Shown in pieces: positions 33,413 through 45,191 of a DNA stretch of 64,000 nucleotides (positions are counted from its first letter, which is position 1; each line of letters opens with the position of its first letter). The DNA lies in the NCBI GenBank assembly GCA_003550325.1, contig QKWP01000766.1, positions 33,425 through 97,424 on the forward strand, given 5' to 3'. The notes under the pieces are model-generated. The model saw only the letters and a list, made by a program, of their open reading frames with translations. It was not told where the DNA came from and ran no database searches. Position numbers and translations under genes: made by a program. The stretch comes from Gigaspora rosea (lineage: Eukaryota > Glomeromycota > Glomeromycetes > Diversisporales > Gigasporaceae).

Positions 33413-34689
33413 TAAGTGAAAAGTGAATTAATACATTTTAAAAGCGGCTTTGTACATTATGTAAATAAATATTAAATAAAATATATATTAATATGTAATA
33501 TAAATAAAAATAAATATTATTGGTCAATTTAGTCTTGTGTAACAGAAAAATTTCCTCTAGTTAAGATTAGCAATTCTCTAGTTTATTATACTACTAAAAT
33601 CATATGACCCTTAAATAAATCAATATATACAGTAGTTGACTATAATTTTAGTTTAGTGATAATACAATATATGTTACCTTGCTTATATTAATACTCTTCA
33701 AAAAAATTGGTTTGTATATTTACTTTAAGAAACTTTCTATATTAAGTATATAGAATAAAAATTTTAAAAAATATCACTATATCTAGTTGTCACAAATATA
33801 AAATATAAATAGTATTATACAACAGACTTTATATTAATTTATTAAAATTACCATGTTGGCTTGAGCTTATAAACTTAATAGTTTGCTAATAAGCAAATTT
33901 TTAAATAATAAAAAAAAATTTAGTTCATATTATTATTATTTATATGATTTGCACTTAGGTTGATGTAGATTTTAATTTTATATAATAAAACTGGTTTACT
34001 ATCATTATATTATTTGCTTTACTAATTCGCAAAGCTGAAACTTTTTACTTAACATTGCAACAGAATTATTTTAAAAAAACTTTAGATTAGCAATAAGTAA
34101 TTTTTTGCACTTTAATTACAATAAGTTGAACTAGCTGTTACCTCAATCAAAAAAATTTTTTTTATATTTATTCTTTTTTAATTTTTATTTAATAAGTATA
34201 ATTTTCTATTACTTATATTAAATTTTATTAATATACTAATTATACAATATTATTAATTTGTTTGGATTTATATAATTGTTCTATTAACTTTGTATATCTT
34301 GCAATAATGAGCAATAACCAAGTTTTTTTTTAATAATTAGAATTTCCAAGCCAATCTTCACCATAGTATCACACCTTTTAAAAATCTTTGTATATACAAT
34401 ATTTTGGTGCAATTGAGTAATTCTGAACATGTGAAACCAAGAAAATTTTGTAATTTTTGATAAGTAGCTACACATGAACATGCAACATAAAACTGGTCAT
34501 GCGAGAAGGCTAGTTTGGTAAAATAAATTCCAATTTAGTTTATTGTCTATTTATGGAACTTTTGGATAAATATAGTAAAAGTAAGTTGATATGGAAGCTG
34601 CTATATTGTTATTTGTTATATATTCATAGCATACTCTGTTAGTTTAATTAATTTTTTTGAAAAAATCAATTATCAAATGATACTGAACG
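33413..34689. other. A+T-rich intergenic DNA
   Basis: No coding or structural feature recognised apart from A/T runs. Confidence 0.4.
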
Positions 34690-35200
34690 CTTATTAAGTT
34701 GAAAAATATAAAAAGTTTTTTTTGCTACAAAGGTTGAAGTAATTTTAATTAAATTTAACAAAAAATTATTTATAGACTATTAAGTATTTAACTAATTTGT
34801 TATAAAATTACAATTAATACAAAATAGCTTATTTTTTATAGTCATATTCAGTTTTTTATGAGAAAATTAGTTGCTTAAATAACTTGAAGATTTTTGCAAC
34901 AAAGGTTAAAGTAGTTTATTAATTAATTTTAATAAATAAATAATTATTGTTTACTAAGTGCTTGACTGATTTGTTCTAAAATTATAATTTATACAAAATT
35001 GTTTTTTATTCTTTTATAGTCTATTAGACTTTTTTTAAGAAATTTGATTGTTTTAAATGACACAAAGTTTTTTTTACAAAGGTTGAAGTAATTTATTGAT
35101 TAATTTTAATAAAAATTATTTATTGTTTACTAAGTATATAAAAAATTTATAATAAAATTACAATTTATACAAATTTGGTTATTTTTTTTATCGTCATTTG
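34690..35200. repeat. tandem repeat of about 175 bp, three units
   Basis: Units begin near 34715, 34890 and 35070 with ACAAAGGTTRAAGTARTTTA. They continue through TTTACTAAGT and ATAAAATTACAATTTATACAAA. Very A+T-rich; non-coding. Confidence 0.7.
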
Positions 35201-35929
35201 CTTTAGATATAAAAGCAAAACTTTGTAAAATTTAGATGAAATTTGTTTATTTGTTATATTTTGTAGTAGTGTTTAATTTAACTGTCCTCTTTCTAATAGT
35301 GCTTATATTTATTAATATAATATTGCATTTTTTTTATTCAAAATATAGTTACTTTATGATAAAACAGACACTTTCACACCAGTTTACTAGTTTTACTAAG
35401 TTCAAATTAACAAAGTTTTAATATATAGAAAAAGTAAAAAGTCTATATATAAGAAATTTGATAAGAAAGTAGTCTATATATAACTATTATTTTTTTATCC
35501 AAATTTTACAAAAATTAATTTTGATATCAAATAATCAATTAATGCAGATAAAGTTTTAAATGTTTCAAAATTTTAGTATTTTTGTAAATTGTAGTCAGAA
35601 GTTATATACAACTAAAGTAATAGCAACTATTTGTATGAATAGACTATAAATTTGGTAACTTGATTATTAATATGTGTCACACTCATCTTTTCTATTCAAT
35701 GCTTTCCTTTAATTTATTCTAGATTATTTTAAAAGAATTAATAATGCAGTGCACAGTTACTAAAAAATTTTTTTTGGTTTGCCTGTTAAATTCTAACACT
35801 ATTCTAACATTTACATATTTTTTGCTTAACAAAGTATATAATTTTTTGAAATTGGAAAAGTACAACTATTGCACAAACTATATGGACGAATCGGACTCAT
35901 TTAAGTTTAAAAGTTTATTTTAAGAGCAT
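35201..35929. other. A+T-rich intergenic DNA
   Basis: No gene or repeat boundary recognised; an open frame at 35236-35421 is compositional. Confidence 0.35.
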
Positions 35930-37640
35930 TATTTTATGGTGACCTCATGATCGACAATCAAAATCGATCACGTGAGTCCATATGTTTTTACTTAAAAAAA
36001 AACAAAAAAAAATTAAAAAAATTAAAAAAAAAATACAAAAAAATTTAAAAAAAATTAAAAAAATTAAAAAAAAAACAAAAAAAACCTGATTTTTACTAAC
36101 TAACTACTACTAACTATTATACTACTGCTATGCCCATACTACTAAACAATTGTACTATGTTCATTCTAAAAAAATGATGAAACATTAGTACTATATATAA
36201 AAAAAAACTATTGTATACTAACTTTCGTGCAATACCTTTTCTAGCTACGATCTGTTCCAATCGTACTATGTTTATTCTAAAGAAAAAAAACAAAGAAGGT
36301 TAGTACTAATTATATATAAAAAAAAACTATCTACTGTGCTATGTTCATTTTGGCACATTCTATTCGTACTATGTTTGTTCTAAAAAAAAGAACGTAAGAA
36401 AGTTAGTACTATAATATAAAAAAAAACTATCTACCATGCTATATTTGTTCTAGCATGCACATTCTATTTGTCTATTTGTACTATGTTCGTTCTAAAGGAA
36501 AGAACTTAAGAATATTAGTACTATATATATATATATATAAAATTTACCATAACTGTGCTATGTCTGTCCGTTCTAGCTACGTTCCGTCCAATTGTACTAT
36601 GTTCGTTCTAAAGAAAAGAACATAAGAACATTAGTCCTGTAACACACTATTTAAAAAAAAAGAAACCTATCTACCATGCTATGTGTATTTTAGTACGTTC
36701 CTAATTTTACTACATTCATTTTGTTTGTTTTAAAGAAAAGAACATAATAACATTAGTACTGTATTAACCAATTATAAAAAAATAAATTAATGTCATCCGT
36801 ATTAGCAGTGTTCTAGCTAACTACCGTGCTATGTCCGTTTTAAAAAAAAGAATATAAGAACGTTAGTACTGTAATAAACTACTTATATAAAAAAACTACT
36901 GTGACTGTGCTATGTCTATTCTAGCCAACTACCGTGCTATGTCTGTTCTAAAGAAAAGAACGTAAGAACATTAGTAATGCAATAAATTAATATAAAAAAA
37001 AACTATCTACCGTGCTATGTCTGTTTTAGCACATTCCAATCATACTATGTTCATTCTAAAAAAAATAATATAATAACATTAATACTGTATTAACCAATTA
37101 TAAAAAAATATTCCCATTATCCATTCTAGCAGTGTTCTAACTAACTACTGTACTATACTACATTTGTTCTAAAGAAAAGAACTTAAGAACGTTAATATGT
37201 AATAAACTACTACTAAACTACTTATATATATATATATATATAAAATCTACTGTGACCGTGCTATGTCCGTTCTAGCCAATTACTATGCTACGTCTGTTCT
37301 AAAGAAAAGAATGTAAGTACGTTAGTAACGCAATAAATTAATATATAAAAAAATATCTACTGTGCTATGTTCGTTCTAGTACGTTCTATTCATACTACAT
37401 TTATTCTAAAGAAAAAAAGTAAGAACATTAGTACTGTAATAAAAAAAAAAATAAAAAAACCAAAAAATAAAAATGAAGAACAGCCATATCTTTATACGAA
37501 ATCAAGGCTCTTCTAAATGATGATGTTCTAAAAAATAAATACAGTATTAAAATAAAAAATAAATAAATAATTTTATTTATAAGATCATCAATCTTTAATA
37601 TGATTGGCCGATCATATAAGGGTCACTATGGTGATGGGTC
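35930..37640. mobile_element. possible TIR element enclosing the minisatellite
   Basis: TATGGTGACCTCATGATCG at about 35935 and the inverted partner of CATAGTGACCCTTATATGATCGG at about 37605-37627 are similar. The minisatellite could therefore have grown inside a MITE. The match is partial and no target duplication was established. Confidence 0.4.
36110..37445. repeat. minisatellite, about 12 units of roughly 110 bp
   Basis: Each unit carries GTACTATGTTCGTTCTAAAG, AAGAACGTAAGAACATTAGT, a TATATAAAAAAAAACTATCT stretch and CCGTGCTATGTCYGTTCTAG. Unit starts fall near 36152, 36263, 36367, 36478 and 36593, and the pattern continues to about 37445. Point changes separate the units. Confidence 0.85.
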
Positions 37641-37917
37641 GCTATCTATAATTTTTCTTATTTTAAAGATCATTTAAAATTTGTACAATCAGATCTATAT
37701 AGGATATTTTTGAATATTTGTACAACAAATATATCAATCAGATTATTTAATACTGATTATCAAATCAATTTTTTTTCTAGAAGGCTTAAAAAATATAAGT
37801 TTGTAATAAGTTTTAATGAGTTGGTAATAAGTATGTAATGAGTTTTAATTGATATTTTAAAATAATATACTTTTTATATCTATATATATATATATAATTG
37901 ATTTACAGTAGAAACTA

Positions 37918-38232
37918 AATTACACTACTGGTGTTCAACACCAGTATGCAGTATAATGTGAAGATCAATATCAACAAGGTTAAAGTTGATAAATATTGAG
38001 TTAGAGTAATAGTTAGGGTTAGGGTGAGACATAGTATATAGTAAAATTTTACAAAAGGTTTTTTTAAAAAATAGTTGGTTTTATAGATAAAATTTTAAGT
38101 TAGAAGGTATTTTTAAAAAAAAAATAGCAAAACAACAAACATTTCATATTACACCTGATCTTTATATTACACTGTATTTAAAAAATTTGATTGGTAAAAA
38201 TCATTGTGTTGTTGAGCATCAGTGGTATGATT
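37918..38232 (+). mobile_element. TTAGGG-containing MITE family, copy 2
   Basis: Left end CTACTGGTGTTCAACACCAG, right end GTGTTGTTGAGCATCAGTGG. The body has GTTAGGGTTAGGGTGAG at about 38007 and the family phrases GGTTTTATAGATAAAATTT and TTACACCTGATCTT. Confidence 0.65.
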
Positions 38233-38756
38233 TAGTAAAACTGTTGATTTATGGCTTAATCCTTTTTTTTTTTAACAACTCTAATATAGCTTTCTTGTTT
38301 TGGTACAGACATATTGATTGATTGATTATCATTTTTTAATATATAGATAAATAACTAGTATACTATTTTTATAAAATTTTTAAGTGGTAATCCGCAGTTA
38401 AAGGGTCAAAATTTCATAGTAAAAATTAGCAGAGATTTACTAATTGCCTTATATGGGAGTGGAATGCTGTACATTTCTTATCATAATAAAAAACCCTATA
38501 GTAAACAATCAATAAATACTCATATCGTGTCATATACTAATGCGATTTGAATAATTTAACTACCATTAGAATCAGAAATTTGGTTCTGTAAAGTTTAATT
38601 AGAAATTATAAAAGGTTTGCTTAGGGGCATGCCATTTATCACGTAATATGTTTTACTTAATAGCTACCCCATCTATGTATGGTGTGATCACTCTAATCTC
38701 AATTCTAATTGGTTAATATAATGACTAATATTTATAGAAAATTACTACTTATTGCC

Positions 38757-38988
38757 AGTGTTGATCATCACCAGTGATTAACAAAAATTAATAAAAAGTT
38801 TTTTGCTGAAATAAAAATTAAAATTTGATTAATATTAGGGTTAGGGTCAGAACTAGGATAGGGCAGGGGCTTAGTTTATACCAAAATTTTATGAGAAATT
38901 TTTTTTGTTAGAGCCTCAAAGGTGATTTCATAGACAAAATTTAAAGATACAAATATACATTGGTGATGATTACCACTGGCGATAAATA
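38757..38988 (+). mobile_element. TTAGGG-containing MITE family, copy 3
   Basis: Ends GCCAGTGTTGATCATCACC and inverted GGTGATGATTACCACTGGC. The body has TTAGGGTTAGGGTCAG, then ATAGGGCAGGGGCTTAGTTT and ATACCAAAATTTTATGAG, which align with the inverted copy at 13770-13860. Confidence 0.75.
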
Positions 38989-39189
38989 GCAAACTTCATA
39001 TTTATAATATATTATATAAATATATATAATATTAAATAACTTTTGATTTACTGGTCCATTTTGAATAATTTTACTACCAAAATGTTCGGCTTAATGAGAC
39101 AATTCTAACAAGCCCAAAACGATTAAATCCAATTACAGAGTTATAAGATCACTAAGGTTTTGCATTATTTTATATATATATTAAAATTT

Positions 39190-40700
39190 ATATAAGGGAG
39201 ATTGGGGTATTGTGATGAAGTTAACGATTTTCAATCTTATTACATGGTATATCGATCGAAATTGAACAATTTTAGTATTATTTGAGTTGCCTTATTACAG
39301 GGTTGGGCAACTGGACAATTGGACAATTGGAAATTTGTCCAGTGTCCAGCGTCCTAATTGTCCAGTGAAAGGCAATGGATTAAGAAAAATAATCACTGGA
39401 CAACCAAAATTAAAAAAAAATTATAATTTTTAAAATTTTAAACAAAAAAAATTAAATAAACTAGATAATTAACCAATTCTGTTAAAATCGATAACTTAAA
39501 AAAATTAATTTATTAAGCCTGTTCCTGCTATATAATATAATATTTATAATGTTTTCAAGCCTGATATCTCTCAAAACCTGCTTACCATGCATATTGCTTT
39601 GGGAGGTTAACATCATTTGAAATCCTATCCTTTACAATTGCAAGCAAATTGGTTGCAAATAGATATCTTATTTAGTTAGATACAGTATTATGTGGCCAAC
39701 ATATTTATTGCTTATTAATTTTTTCAAATATACTGTATGAGCTAACAGATTTTTTGACTAATATACAATAAATAAACTAAATTTTAAAATTAAATAAGAA
39801 TAAAATTAAATTAAATCAAAGTTATTATAAAATTTTAACTACATTTTTAAGAATTAGCTAGAGCAATCCTCTGGGAGTACTAGTTATCTGACCAGATATA
39901 TTGTGCTTTGACGAATTTATTTATTTATTGAATTTTTTTATAAATATGTCACTGGACACTGGACATGCACTGGACATTACACTGGACAATTTGGAAACGT
40001 CCAGTGTCCAGTGAAAAAGCACTGGATATACAGCTTGCCCAACCCTGCTTTATTAAGTTAGGTCGAATGATACCAGAATTATTCAATTCTAATCACTATA
40101 TCACAAAATACCTTAATTCAAATAACTTTAAAAAAAAACAAAGAAATTTAGTCTTGGGGTATTGTAAAAATTTGAAATATATCATGATCCCGTAATCAGA
40201 ATCTAATTAAACTTAAACCATTTGATTCCTCTCGATAAGAGGATTCGAATGGTATAAATTTTATCTGATTCTGATTATGGAATCACAAGATATCCTGAAT
40301 TCATCATAATATCTCTAACTATAGTACTTTATATGTTTTAATGTAAAAATGCAAATATTTCGCAACTCTATGATTCAAATTGAGCGATTTTTATACTACT
40401 GATTCTTCTCTATGAAAGGAATCGAATGATATAAAAATTGCTCAATTTGGATTACTGAGTTATAAGATAATTGCATTTTTACATTAAAACATATAAAGTA
40501 CTATAGTTAGAGATATTGTGATAAATCAAGATATCTTGTGATTTCATAATCAGAATCGAATGAAATTTATATTATTTAAATCCTTTTATTGAGAGGAATC
40601 GGATGGTTAAGTTTCATCTGATTCTGATCACAGGATCACAAGACATTCCAAATTCGTCACAATAACCCCTTCGTCACAATACCCCAATCTCTCTTATATA
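39190..40700. mobile_element. middle element of the nest
   Basis: Inverted ends TATATAAGGGAGATTGGGG and CCCCAATCTCTCTTATATA, about 32 bp paired. The interior repeats modules with ATCGAATGGTATAA-like cores and GATTCTGATTATGG, also seen in family X (23563 and 51673). Split by a hAT element. Confidence 0.8.
39298..40047. mobile_element. innermost hAT element
   Basis: 750 bp. Ends CAGGGTTGGGCAA and inverted TTGCCCAACCCTG are typical hAT termini. Flanks CCTTATTA and CTTTATTA form an 8-bp duplication with one mismatch. Subterminal arrays of ACTGGACA/TGTCCAGT mark transposase-binding repeats. Non-coding. Confidence 0.9.
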
Positions 40701-41149
40701 ATAATACAACCCCTTAATTATCTTGTGACCTTGTGATTGGATTTTAATAATTTTGAGCTTGTTAGAATTGTCTTATTTAGACAAATATTTTGGTAGTAAA
40801 ATTATCCAAAACGGACTGTTAAAAAAAGTTACTTAATATTAAATAATATATATATATTTTTTTTAATTTTAAGGTGACCACTTAGATACCCTAGCACTTT
40901 ATTGGTCCAAGCGGGTTGGCCAGGTCAATATGACTGTGCCACATATTACATTTGTATAACGAGAGTACAACTAGCTACACGTACAACTTTTGGTTGTCTA
41001 ATTTAAGTAGTCCGCCCGAAGGTTCTATACTAGATACTATACCTGCAACCCAACTAGAGGATTGCCTATTTAAACTCTCTGTCTTCTACCCATGTTCAAT
41101 GTTATTAAATAATATATATATTATATATATATTATATACCTTATACAAA

Positions 41150-41330
41150 ATTTAGCAAAAACTTTTTAGGTGGTTTCATAAGCAAAATTTTGCGATATGA
41201 ATGTTTTTTAAAAAAATAACCAAAAAAATGAAATTTTTTGTTACACCTGATCTTAAATTTTGATTGGCTATTCTAATAGTTGTGTATAACATAGTGTAAA
41301 ACACAATAGGTGCGGTTTAGTAAAAAATCA
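41150..41330 (+). mobile_element. TTAGGG-family MITE, copy 4 (truncated)
   Basis: Has the right part of the family only: GGTGGTTTCATAAGCAAAAT, GTTACACCTGATCTTAAATT, GATTGGCTATTCTAATAG and ACATAGTGTAAAACACAATA. The TTAGGG part is missing. Confidence 0.65.
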
Positions 41331-42924
41331 CGTGATAAATGGCATGCACCTTAGTAAAAAAATACTTTTATATATTGAAAAGCCCATTTACTAATAGAAA
41401 TTTACTATTAAATGCCTGCTTTAATTTATTATAAAATGATCATTAATTTTTACCTTTATCTGCGATATACCACTTAACTATAATTTTATAGCTATTAAAA
41501 ATTATATAACAAAACAATATTTAGACAATTGTTTAAGTAATTGTAGTAATAGTAAGAGCATGTAGCTCTTTTATTGAGTTTTATTGGTTTTTTAACTTGT
41601 TTAGATATCAAAAAAGCTCTTTTGTTAGTTGTATTAATTGAACAGATACAGGATGTAGATGAGATTTTCTGAGTCACATGAAAACTTGGCCTCCGATCAC
41701 TCTTCTGATTAAGATCGGCTCTCTCCAGTTATATAAATCATACTCTACATATTTATACATCTTTTTTTTTTGTTTACATTTCTTTTTTTCATTAGGTACT
41801 ATTGTCTGGAGTTATGAACTTGTGCTTCTTTTCATTGCTAGTGTTGTCGTTTACTGGTGCTTCTTTTCGTTGCTCGTGCCAGTGCCTTTTTTGTATATCG
41901 TATTACTGTATTGTGTTGTATTTGCTAGTGTCATGCTGTATGCTGTGTCATTTCGTATTTACTAAAAGTTATTTATATTGTGTTTTTAGGATTAGAAGAT
42001 GGAGTAAAAGAGAAAGATATCTTTAAGAATTAGGAGGAAAAAGAAATAGTAGCTGGACTTAGAATGAGATTAGGTTAGGGTTGGTCAGAAATGCATAATT
42101 GGTGTAAGAAGTAGTTATACAGGTTAGATAGTTATACAGGATTAATATAAGAAATGTGTAGTTTTAGGGTTAGAATTAGTATTAGAATTAGTGTAGTGTT
42201 TAGATAGTATAGAAATGGTTTATGTAAATATGTAATTATGAAATAAAATATGAAATAAATAAAAATAAAGAAATAATTTAAAACAAATTAAAAAAAAATT
42301 AATGATTAAAAAAAAAAGAACAATTTTAATTCTTACCGGAGGTGTATTTTACCAGGTCTGCTACTTTTCAAGAATGGCTTTAGTAAATAGTGTTTAAAGT
42401 ACTAAAATACTCTAGAATCTAACTATAATTTGCACCCTACTTTAATCTAAAGTCTAATTTTAACTTTATAATTCTACAGTGAAATTCATCTCCAGTGATT
42501 TCTAAATTATCATAATTCAAAAAAAAATAATTAATTAAAAACATAAAGCTAAAATAAATAAAAAATATCATATAATGTATTCTTTAGAGAAAAAGAACTT
42601 TGTATGTACAATTTTTTAGCAAAAATTCTCATGATCTAGTAATCGAATTTGCATCATGATCACAGTTTGGAATTTTACTAATTCTCCAAAGTTCGAATGC
42701 AAATTTTGTTACCATTGTGAGAACAAAACTTGCATTCTAACTTTGTTGAATTAGCAGATTCGATCACTAGATTACGAAAATTTTGGCTAAAAAATTGTAC
42801 ATATAAAGTTCTCTTTCTCAAATGAATATATTTTTTTATTTATTTTAGCTTTGAATACATTATATAATATATTTTTTATTTTTTTATCTTTATTTTTTTA
42901 ATTAATAATTTTTTGAAAAAATGT

Positions 42925-43150
42925 GCTTATCACCGGCAGTGACAGTAAACAGATTAGGGTAAGGGTTAGTTTTAGAGTTAGAAAAAGGTTTATTATAAAA
43001 TAAAACATCTTAAGAAGCATTTTTAGCTAGAAAAAATATTGGTTTCATAGGCACAATTTGAGGTTATTGCAATTTGTAATTTTTTGAATTTTTTTGTCAT
43101 ACCTAATCTAGCAATTTGATTGGCTTAGAACTGTAACCACAGTTACAAAT
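42925..43150 (+). mobile_element. TTAGGG-family MITE, copy 5, in the Mutator core
   Basis: Shares ATTAGGGTAAGGGTTAG, GGTTTCATAGGCACAATTT and the ATTGGCTTAGAACTG end with the family. Termini (CCGGCAGTGACAG and CTGTAACCACAG) are degenerate. Confidence 0.55.
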
Positions 43151-43368
43151 AGATTCGCCCTAATTTTTTTTTTGAATAATTATTTAGAAATTACTAAAGA
43201 TGAATTTCGCCGGTAGATATTTTCGATTATTATATTATCTAAGTTGAAATTGGACTTTAGATTAAGGTAGAGTGCAAATTATAGTTAGATTTTAGGATAT
43301 TTTAGTGCTTTAAATGTCATTTACTAAAGCCATTCTTGAAAAGTAGCAGACCCGGTCTCTGGTATAAA

Positions 43369-43466
43369 TGCCTGATGAAATGAATAAAACTGATAAAACC
43401 ATAAGTTTCATCAATGACAAAACTTGACAAAACTTATAGTTTCGTTAGGGTTCATTATTTCATCAG
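43369..43466. mobile_element. 98-bp fold-back insert in the right Mutator TIR
   Basis: GCCTGATGAAATGA at left and its inverted copy TTATTTCATCAGGC at right, with paired AAACCATAAGTTTC and AAACTTATAGTTTC inside. The left TIR lacks it, so it inserted after the element formed or only one arm acquired it. Confidence 0.75.
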
Positions 43467-44639
43467 GCATCACTAGTTTCAGTAAGAATTAAAAAATATT
43501 TTTTATTAAATTATTTATTTTTTTTTAATTCGTTTTAAATTATTTTCTTTATTTTATAATTTATTTCATAATTACATATTTACATAAACCATTTCTATAC
43601 TACCTAAACACTACACTAATTCTAACTCTAAACCATGCATCTCTTACATTAATTCTGCGTAACTATCTAACTCTGTATAACTACCTTTTACACCAATTCC
43701 ATGTTTCTGACTAACTCTAAGCTAACCTCATTTTAAGTCCAGCTACTACTTCTTTTTCAAAAAGGTTCAACCTTTCTTTTTCTCCTAATTCTTGATATCT
43801 TTCTCTTTTACTCTCATCTTCTAATCCTAAAAACACGATATAAATAACTTTTAGTAAATATGAAATAACACGGCATACAGCACGACACTAGCAAATACAA
43901 CACAATACAGTAATACGATACACAAAAAAGGCACTGGCACAAGCACGAAAAGAAGCACCAGTAAACGACAATAGGAGCGACGAAAAGAAGCACAAGTCCA
44001 TGACTCCAAACGATGGTACCTAACGAAAAAAAATATACAGTATAAACAAAAAAAAGATGTACATATATATGTTTGTCTAACTGGAGAGATGATTGCTCTG
44101 GATCTTGTTTGGAGAAGTGATTGGAGGCCAGGTTTTTACGTGACCCAGAAAATCTCATCTACATCCTGTATCTGTCTATTAATTGCCAATCTGAATAAAA
44201 TCAGCAAATTTTTATATTTAGAATTGGGCAAAATAAATATATGATTTTAAAAACACTTTTACTCATATCTTCTTATCTACAGGTTCGATTTTATTAAAAT
44301 TTTACCAGTAGATGCACAAGAACCTGCTCTAAAACTTTACTTATATCAAAAAATAATATTTATTTAGCACAAAAAAACTTTTTATAAGAGTCATAATTAG
44401 ATTTACTAATATATTGTTTATATATTTGTTTATCACCAATTTCATATATAGTAATAATATAGCTATATTGCCAATCTTATCCGAATTGGTAATGAAGTAC
44501 TTTTTTTGTTTGTTAGTTTTTTTAACATCACTTGGAGCAAATTTTCATATAACAGTTTATTAAAAAAAGGCCCAAAAAATTAAATCAGCTGATATGTTAA
44601 ATTAATTTAGTATAGTAATAAATTATTTAATAAAGATTT

Positions 44640-44790
44640 AGGGCAGTGTCATTAAACACCTGATTATTTTTTATCAGAGGCCTACCCCTTTCCTCTTCTT
44701 TAATATATATATAGTCAGGTTCTTATATATAATTTCAACTTTTTTTACCCCTCCTCTAAAAAATCACCTGATTTTTGTCATTCCCCTTAT
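44640..44790. mobile_element. MITE downstream of the kinase gene
   Basis: 151 bp, ends AGGGCAGTGTCATTAA and CACCTGATTTTTGTCATTCCCC. Near-identical to the inverted copy 57873-58025 in the kinase pseudogene intron. Lies about 400 bp past the kinase stop. Confidence 0.75.
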
Positions 44791-45191
44791 TTATTTTTTA
44801 CTTAAAACAAATAGATGATATATAGTGCTAACTGTTATAATAATAATTTGAATAATAAAATAGATAAAAAAAGAATAATAATTACTATATAATAAAAAGG
44901 TTACAAAATAGCCTCTTCTAAAATAATTATCAAATTGTTTAATAGGTTTTATAACACATTTGCAATACTATTTAGGCTAATTTTAATATTTAAATTACAA
45001 ATTAAATTATTAATTACTATTTTATCTTATAAAATAAATAGAATAAAATTATTAATTGCATACATACCATAGGTTTCAAATTTTAGTAATATCAAGCTTA
45101 ATTTGAGCAGAATCATCTTGAGACAAATCTAAATAACCAAATATTATTTTAACTAAAATAAAATAATATAATTTAATACATTAATTAAAAA
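44791..45191. other. 3' flank of the kinase gene
   Basis: A+T-rich; probably holds the 3' untranslated region and polyadenylation site of the kinase gene. No separate feature seen. Confidence 0.35.

Larger units (their letters stand above)
39028..40843. mobile_element. outer element of a three-level nest
   Basis: Terminal inverted repeats of about 110 bp (39028-39138 and 40735-40843) contain ATTTTACTACCAAAATGTT and CAATTCTAACAAGCCCAAAA. They match the palindromic segment at 29346-29652. Its interior is occupied by another element. Confidence 0.7.
41641..44176. mobile_element. Mutator-type element with about 0.9-1 kb TIRs
   Basis: 2536 bp flanked by a perfect 9-bp duplication TATTAATTG (41632-41640 and 44177-44185). 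The terminal inverted repeats run 41641 to about 42528 and about 43158 to 44176, starting RACAGATACAGGATGTAG. Long repeats plus a 9-bp duplication are the hallmark of Mutator-like elements. The core holds a palindromic region (about 42530-42905) and a copy of the TTAGGG MITE family, but no transposase. Open frames at 41678-41965 (plus) and 43814-44158 (minus) are the same TIR sequence read from each end. They are hydrophobic, low-complexity and probably not genes. Confidence 0.85.

Noticed and set aside
36110..37445. CRISPR-like array
   Set aside because: Units are about 110 bp with no unique spacers; it is a tandem minisatellite in a eukaryotic sequence.
41678..44158. Two similar hydrophobic open frames, one on each strand
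   Set aside because: Both lie in the terminal inverted repeats of the Mutator-like element and are the same DNA read twice; membrane-like appearance follows from T-rich codons.
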